Part shown: piece after piece, positions 59,102-64,000 of the stretch
How the letters are laid out: each line of letters begins with the position of its first letter
How positions within the stretch are numbered: the first letter of the stretch is position 1
Assembly (NCBI RefSeq): GCF_028888695.1
Contig: NZ_PNFF01000002.1
Coordinates: forward strand, 891,001 to 955,000
Reading direction: 5' to 3'
DNA from: Bacillus methanolicus
GTDB lineage: Bacteria; Bacillota; Bacilli; Bacillales; Cytobacillaceae
Length of the DNA stretch: 64,000 bases
Notes under the pieces: generated by a model
The model's input: the letters and a program-made list of their open reading frames with translations, nothing else
Databases searched by the model: none
Told to the model about the DNA's origin: nothing
Program-made: the position numbers and the translations under genes

Positions 59102-61797
59102 ATCGATTTGTAAATCAGATCTCAAGTCGTCTTAGCCTAAGAGACCCGCAAAGGGAATCTTTGGAAATATTAGCTGAAGTAGTAGAAAACATCTCCCTAG
59201 AAAAAAACACAACAAGTGAGCAACTTCAGCAAAAACTAAATGTTATTAAAAATCTTTTTCCTAGCGTTGAAGATTTTGAAAGGGATTTTCCTTCTATTTG
59301 TTTTGCACTTGCTACAGGTGTTGGTAAGACAAGATTAATGGGGGCCTTTATTTCATATTTATATCTGACGAAGGGCATCAAAAACTTTTTTGTTTTAGCA
59401 CCAAATTTGACTATCTATGAAAAACTAATTCAAGACTTTACTCCGAATACAAAAAAATATGTATTTAAAGGAATTTCACAATTTGCTACAAATGAACCTT
59501 TAATAATTACTGGAGAAAACTATGAAGAAAGTGCATTGCTACTACTTGATCCAGATCGTGTAAAGATAAATATTTTTAACATTGCAAAAATCAATGCTGA
59601 AGTAAGAGGTGGAAAATCCCCTCGGATTAAAAGATTAAGTGAGTATATTGGAGAAAGTTATTTCAAATATTTATCTTCATTACCTGATTTAGTCTTATTA
59701 ATGGATGAATCACATCGTTATCGGGCTTCTGCAGGAGTTAAAGTGTTAAATGAATTGAATCCAGTTTTAGGGTTAGAACTAACGGCAACACCACAAGTTG
59801 AAAAAGGGCAGAGATCCATTCCATTTAAAAATGTGATTTATAGTTTTCCATTATATATGGCAATGGAAAAGGGTTATGTTAAAGAGCCAACTGTTGCTAC
59901 TCGTGAAAACTTTGATCTATCTAATTATTCTGATGAGGATTCATTAGAACTCATTAAACTTAATGACGGTATATTGGTACATGAAGAAACAAAAGTTGAA
60001 CTTGAAGTATATGCAAGGGAGAATAACAAACCCATTGTAAAACCATTCATTCTAATCGTTGCTCAAGATACAGAACATGCTGAAAAATTATTGAATATCA
60101 TTAAAAGTGATGATTTCTTCAATGGAAAATATAAAGATAAAGTAATTACTGTTCATTCAAAACAATCAGGTGAAGAAAAAGACGAAACGATTCAAGAACT
60201 GCTTGCATTAGAGGATCCAAACTCTAATATTGAAATTGTAATCCATGTTAACAAGTTAAAAGAGGGTTGGGATGTTACAAACTTATATACAATTATCCCA
60301 TTAAGGGCTGCTAATTCAAAAACTTTGGTTGAACAATCCATTGGCCGTGGACTTCGTTTGCCATATGGAAAACGAACAGGAGTTAAAGCGGTTGATAGAT
60401 TAACAATTATCGCTCACGATCGATTCCAAGAAATTATTGATGAAGCCAATAATCCAAATTCTGTTATTCGTAAAGGTGTTTACATTGGTAAAGATGTTGC
60501 GAAATCACAAAAGAAGGTTGTTTCTGTTGAATCTAATGTGAAACAAAGTATTATTCAAAAAATCGCCGGAGATGACTTAAGTAAAGAAGATGATAGTGCT
60601 AAGCAAAGGGTAGAAATTAAAAGAAATATTGCAGAAACAACACTCAGGACAATTCAAAAGTTAACTGAAATTCCATCTAATACTCATTTAACAAAACCGG
60701 AGATAAAACAAAAAATTATTAAAGAGGTAAACTCTACATACCCTGTAGGTCAGATAGAATTTGTTTTTGAAGATCAATCAAATATAGTTGAAGAAATTGT
60801 TGATACTGTCACTGAATACATTGTTGAGAAAACGATAGACATTCCAAAAATCATTCTTCAACCAAAAAACGAAATTACTTGGGGATTTGAAGATTTTGAT
60901 TTAAAAGTTTCAAATATTAATTTACAACCAGTTACTCAAGATATTCTATTACAGGAACTTAGAACTAGACAAAGAGATACGTTGCATTTCAAAGTGGAGA
61001 TTAATGAAGATGAACCATTAGAGAACTATATTATATCTAGATTAATTGATTTTGATGATATTTCATACGAAGAGCATGCTAATTTGCTTTATAAATTAGT
61101 AGGTCAATTAATTGACCATCTAAGATCGTACTTAAAAGATGACAATGATGTGAGAAATGTTTTGTTATATAATCAACAACTATTAGCAAATAACATACAT
61201 GCACAAATGTTAGAGCATTATGTGGAATCAAAAGTCGAGTATGATGTTCATGTGAGAAGTGATTTCGAAGTACTTAAAACAAATACTTTTTCTGTAGATA
61301 TTGATGAAGAGGTTAGAGATTTCCGAATTCCTGTGGAAAATCCTTCAGCAATAAAGGGAATGAGTTTTGGTGGGTTTAGTCGCTGTCTATATCCAATTCA
61401 AAAATTTGATGCAGAAAATGAGCGTCGATTTGCCGTTATTTGTGAACAAGATCCAAAGGTGAAGATTTGGTTTAAACCAGCTTTAAATCAACTAAAAATC
61501 TATTACAATCAAAAGCAATCATACAACCCGGACTTTATAGTAGAAACTGATGTAAAAAAATACCTTGTTGAATTAAAAGCTGCAAACAAAATTGATGGTG
61601 ATAAGGAAGTAGAAGCGAAAAAAGCTGCCGCAATTGAATGGTGTAAATATGCAACTAATCATGAATTACAAAATGGTGGCAAGGAATGGGTTTATCTATT
61701 GATACCACATAATGATGTTAATGAGAATATGACAATAGCTGGGTTAGAAGCAAGATATTCTAGAAATAATAGTATAAAATACTATCGGCATGATTGA
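59098..61797 (+). CDS. Type III-like restriction helicase-nuclease (Res)
   Basis: 899 residues. DEAD-type motor: Walker A ATGVGKTR (72-79), DESHRYR, ELTATP, and KEGWDVTNLYTIIPLRAANS with VEQSIGRGLRLPYG. At the C-terminus a PD-(D/E)xK nuclease pattern: NPDFIVETD (Asp) and YLVELKA (Glu-x-Lys), about residues 812-832. ATG overlaps the methyltransferase stop. With Mod it would cut DNA lacking the methyl mark; the frame is intact. Followed by a strong terminator. Confidence 0.93.
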   Translation: MNRFVNQISSRLSLRDPQRESLEILAEVVENISLEKNTTSEQLQQKLNVIKNLFPSVEDFERDFPSICFALATGVGKTRLMGAFISYLYLTKGIKNFFVLAPNLTIYEKLIQDFTPNTKKYVFKGISQFATNEPLIITGENYEESALLLLDPDRVKINIFNIAKINAEVRGGKSPRIKRLSEYIGESYFKYLSSLPDLVLLMDESHRYRASAGVKVLNELNPVLGLELTATPQVEKGQRSIPFKNVIYSFPLYMAMEKGYVKEPTVATRENFDLSNYSDEDSLELIKLNDGILVHEETKVELEVYARENNKPIVKPFILIVAQDTEHAEKLLNIIKSDDFFNGKYKDKVITVHSKQSGEEKDETIQELLALEDPNSNIEIVIHVNKLKEGWDVTNLYTIIPLRAANSKTLVEQSIGRGLRLPYGKRTGVKAVDRLTIIAHDRFQEIIDEANNPNSVIRKGVYIGKDVAKSQKKVVSVESNVKQSIIQKIAGDDLSKEDDSAKQRVEIKRNIAETTLRTIQKLTEIPSNTHLTKPEIKQKIIKEVNSTYPVGQIEFVFEDQSNIVEEIVDTVTEYIVEKTIDIPKIILQPKNEITWGFEDFDLKVSNINLQPVTQDILLQELRTRQRDTLHFKVEINEDEPLENYIISRLIDFDDISYEEHANLLYKLVGQLIDHLRSYLKDDNDVRNVLLYNQQLLANNIHAQMLEHYVESKVEYDVHVRSDFEVLKTNTFSVDIDEEVRDFRIPVENPSAIKGMSFGGFSRCLYPIQKFDAENERRFAVICEQDPKVKIWFKPALNQLKIYYNQKQSYNPDFIVETDVKKYLVELKAANKIDGDKEVEAKKAAAIEWCKYATNHELQNGGKEWVYLLIPHNDVNENMTIAGLEARYSRNNSIKYYRHD

Positions 61798-61866
61798 TGA
61801 GATCAATAGAAATGCGGAAGAAATTGCTGGGGCATGAATTAAAATTAGAAAACAACAATGATTCAG

Positions 61867-61900
61867 AGACACCTTGAATATATTCAAGGTGTCTTCTGTT
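61867..61900 (+). terminator. Terminator after the restriction gene
   Basis: Perfect palindrome 61867-61894 (AGACACCTTGAATA and its complement), followed by TCTGTTTT. Confidence 0.85.
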
Positions 61901-61916
61901 TTAAGGAGGGTAATCA

Positions 61917-61958
61917 ATGGAGACTGAGATTTTCAGAAAGGAAATTAATAAACGCTGA
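61917..61958 (+). other. 13-codon frame with a strong SD
   Basis: AAGGAGGG (61903-61910) followed by ATG 61917 and METEIFRKEINKR then TGA. Either a leader peptide, or the stump of a deleted gene. Too short to assign. Confidence 0.35.
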
Positions 61959-61994
61959 AAATAAGATATTATATTAAATAAGGGGGGGATAGGA

Positions 61995-62894
61995 TTGAGC
62001 AATGCAGAATATGAATACGGATACATTCAAAAATTGTTTATAAAGTTTTGCTTTATCTTTAAAAATATTAATCTCGAAATAGATGTGCCGTCCGATTATT
62101 CCGAAACGGTGCAACTATACTTGCCAAAAGAATTAAATGAAGAAAGAACACAAATTGGTTCCATTCAATACGGAGGTATTAAGTATCCGATAATGGATAA
62201 TGATTCCATCCATCTTAAATATGTTGAAATAAGACTGAAAGGAGAATTTTTAAGAACGATCGGCAAATATAATGAAATATATAATTTACTAAAAGAAAAT
62301 GATGCAAACGATTGGATAAAGTATAAGTTTACATATTGCAAAGAGGATATTATTCTGGCAAGAAAACTTGCGAATATCATTTCTAGAGGTCTTGAAAGAG
62401 AATTTGGAAAAAAATATTTAACAATTGGAATTGATAAAAAGATACTAGAATTACCTAGACAAAGGCCAAAATACACTTTTTCATATAATCAAAGTGAAGC
62501 AGTAAAAATTATATCTGATATTTTAATAGAACAAGGTTATGATATATCCCGGTCATCAAAAAGCAATCCGACATATCATATAATCGTATCATCCAATGGG
62601 AAATCTGCCCGAATACTGGTTAGGAATCTTCAACATGATTCTGCTTATAAGGATTCTACTATCCCTTATCAGGTATATAAGATTGATGCTTTTGAAACGA
62701 CTGATGAGCAGGAGATTGGAATAAAAGAAATTGACTTTGTTGTCGGATATAATTTTAAAGACAATGTATTTGCATGTTTAAGCATTGATGATTTTTTAGA
62801 TAAACGAAGCAGAGTTGTACATGAGAAAGAAGGTTTGCGATCTGAGTTTTTTAATTCTTGGGATTTATTAAGCAATTATTTTAGTAATTATTAA
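61995..62894 (+). CDS. Unknown protein in the defence island
   Basis: 299 residues from TTG 61995 (SD AAGGGGGGGA). Not recognised. Mixed alpha/beta, no span. The C-terminal third, YHIIVSSNGKSARILVRNLQ and then IKEIDFVVGYNFKDNVFACL with SIDDFL, has the pattern of a nuclease-like sheet (acidic residue followed by a hydrophobic strand and further charged positions), but I cannot confirm a PD-(D/E)xK core. AT-rich codons like the neighbours. It lies between the restriction operon and the DUF262 gene, so a defence role is likely by position only. Confidence 0.75.
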   Translation: MSNAEYEYGYIQKLFIKFCFIFKNINLEIDVPSDYSETVQLYLPKELNEERTQIGSIQYGGIKYPIMDNDSIHLKYVEIRLKGEFLRTIGKYNEIYNLLKENDANDWIKYKFTYCKEDIILARKLANIISRGLEREFGKKYLTIGIDKKILELPRQRPKYTFSYNQSEAVKIISDILIEQGYDISRSSKSNPTYHIIVSSNGKSARILVRNLQHDSAYKDSTIPYQVYKIDAFETTDEQEIGIKEIDFVVGYNFKDNVFACLSIDDFLDKRSRVVHEKEGLRSEFFNSWDLLSNYFSNY

Positions 62895-62912
62895 AGCAAA
62901 GGAGAAGTCTGT

Positions 62913-64000
62913 ATGGGAAATGGAAAAATTGATTCAGATAAAAAAGTACTACAAAAGATATTCTCACCTGATTTTTGGTTTTTAATTCCGGAATATCAAC
63001 GGTCATATGTATGGCAAACTGAAAATATTGTTGATCTTATTGATGACTTATATTATGCATTTACTTATAAAAATGAAAATGAGTATTTTCTCGGTTCTCT
63101 TGTATTAAAAAGAACAGATAACCATGAATTTGCTGAATATGAAGTGTTAGATGGACAGCAGCGTCTTACTACATTTTTCCTGATGTTTGCCGTTTTAAGA
63201 GATTTACTAGACAATCCTTCATATAAAGCTAATCTGCAGTAAAAGATTTACCAAAAAGCAGATGAATTAGATATGATACTGGAAAGACAACGTATTACTT
63301 ATCAAATTTGAGATGATGTTGAAAGTTTCATAAAGAAATATGTCATTAAAGAAAATGGCACTAGTTTAATTGAAGAGTTAAAAGCGGAACGGGAAAAGGA
63401 TAATGTCTCGATTTCTAACATGGCAAATGCCATACTAGTTCTAAGGGAACAATTGCAGGATAAAGAAGATTTAGATGAGTTTGTCAAATTTTTATTTAAC
63501 AAGGCATTACTTATCTATGTTTCCACAGATAATACTGAGGATGCATTCCGAATGTTTACAATTTTAAACGATCGAGGTATTCCATTAACAAGTGCTGACA
63601 TTTTAAAATCAATGAATATTGGCCATTTGAGTAACGAAAAAGAAATTAAAAAGTATGCAAAATATTGGGAGGAAATCGAAGGGCGATTCGGGGAAGGGTT
63701 CGATCGCTTTTTAAACTTTGTCAGAACAATCATTGTTAAGGAAAAAGCAAGATCAAACTTACTGGATGAATTTGAAGAAAAAATTTATAAACTAGGTAAG
63801 CTAAAAAAGGGGCATGATACACTTGAGTTTATAAAACAATATGAAGAAGTGTATCAAAATGTCATAGAGTTGGAAGATACCGAGTTAAGCAATCAATTTA
63901 AAAACCTTATTACCATTATGAAAATTGGCCTTCGTTCAGAAGATTGGATTCCGCCGTTAATGTTTTATTATGCTAAATTCAAACACCACAAATTAGATGA
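62913..64000 (+). pseudogene. DUF262 (GmrS-like) gene with two in-frame stops
   Basis: The start (ATG 62913, SD AAAGGAGAAG) and N-terminus are normal for DUF262 proteins: FLIPEYQRSYVW, YFLGSLVL, YEVLDGQQRLTTFFL, the DGQQR nucleotidase-type motif of GmrSD type IV restriction enzymes. TAA at 63240 ends it after 109 residues, and TGA at 63309 follows in the same frame, yet the frame continues with family-like sequence (ISNMANAILVLREQL, AFRMFTILNDRGIPLTSADI, LKS) to the window edge. No frameshift is needed, so two nonsense changes are the only defects. The gene runs out of the window. Confidence 0.8.

Noticed and set aside
54535-61797. Complete DISARM or BREX system
   Set aside because: The SNF2 helicase resembles DrmD, but drmA, drmB, drmC, pglZ, brxC and brxL are absent in the visible part.
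63240-63311. Programmed stop-codon readthrough or selenocysteine in the DUF262 gene
   Set aside because: Two different stops 69 nt apart, no SECIS-like hairpin seen after TGA, and the family has no known recoding; nonsense mutation is simpler.

Overview
The window is a piece of chromosome from a low-GC Gram-positive bacterium of the Bacillaceae (Bacillus sensu lato). This rests on recognisable families and their order: the end of the purine operon, yerA-yerB-yerC, pcrB-pcrA-ligA-camS, gatCAB, dgkB and rlmCD follow the arrangement I know from the Bacillus subtilis purM-to-yefA region. racA, kimA, AAGGAGG ribosome binding sites, a LexA box, a CcpA site and TPP and SAM-I riboswitches fit as well. 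I cannot name the species. Presence of aceBA (glyoxylate shunt) and a tRNA-Pro(GGG) differ from B. subtilis as I remember it.

Layout. 1-3974: purM (3' end), purN, purH, purD, with a 21-bp tandem repeat before purD. 3952-4516: two small membrane-protein genes on the minus strand. 4683-14198: yerA, yerB, yerC, pcrB, pcrA (LexA box), ligA, camS. 14287-19070: rocA (cre site), aceB, aceA, a route for proline/arginine and acetate carbon. 19295-23994: yueI, a membrane protein, gatCAB. 24254-27445: a perfect palindrome, tRNA-Pro, TPP riboswitch with thiW and thiC, a small Cys-containing protein. 27641-31513: racA, a broken nitronate monooxygenase gene, plsY, and a coupled phosphatase/fructosamine-kinase pair. 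31825-35006: a five-gene ECF sigma operon in which every gene overlaps the next by ATGA, including a 36-codon gene. 35132-39133: uppP, dgkB, pncB. 39810-45357: a SAM riboswitch in front of thiolase, acyl-CoA synthetase, acyl-CoA dehydrogenase and metQ. 45768-51361: kimA, a coat-like unknown, map, a 56-codon gene, rlmCD.

After rlmCD the character changes. There is an IS110-family element with a structured noncoding end (candidate bridge RNA), a relic of a serine recombinase, and then an AT-rich defence island: a SNF2/RapA-like helicase, a type III-like adenine methyltransferase (DPPY), a type III-like restriction helicase-nuclease, an unknown 299-residue protein and a DUF262 (GmrS-like) gene interrupted by two in-frame stops. 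The helicase/methyltransferase/restriction trio is probably one restriction-modification unit with an extra helicase and is the best candidate for a less described system. The site after rlmCD resembles the yefA-yefB/yefC-yeeA locus of B. subtilis and may be an integration hot spot.

Intergenic DNA carries several repeat families: 21-bp tandem repeats at two loci in opposite orientation, 100-120-bp elements ending in AGGCTGACCC-like arms (some of which may double as terminators), hairpins with a GCGGG-CCAGA-CCCGC core, and an identical 20-bp palindrome at two sites.
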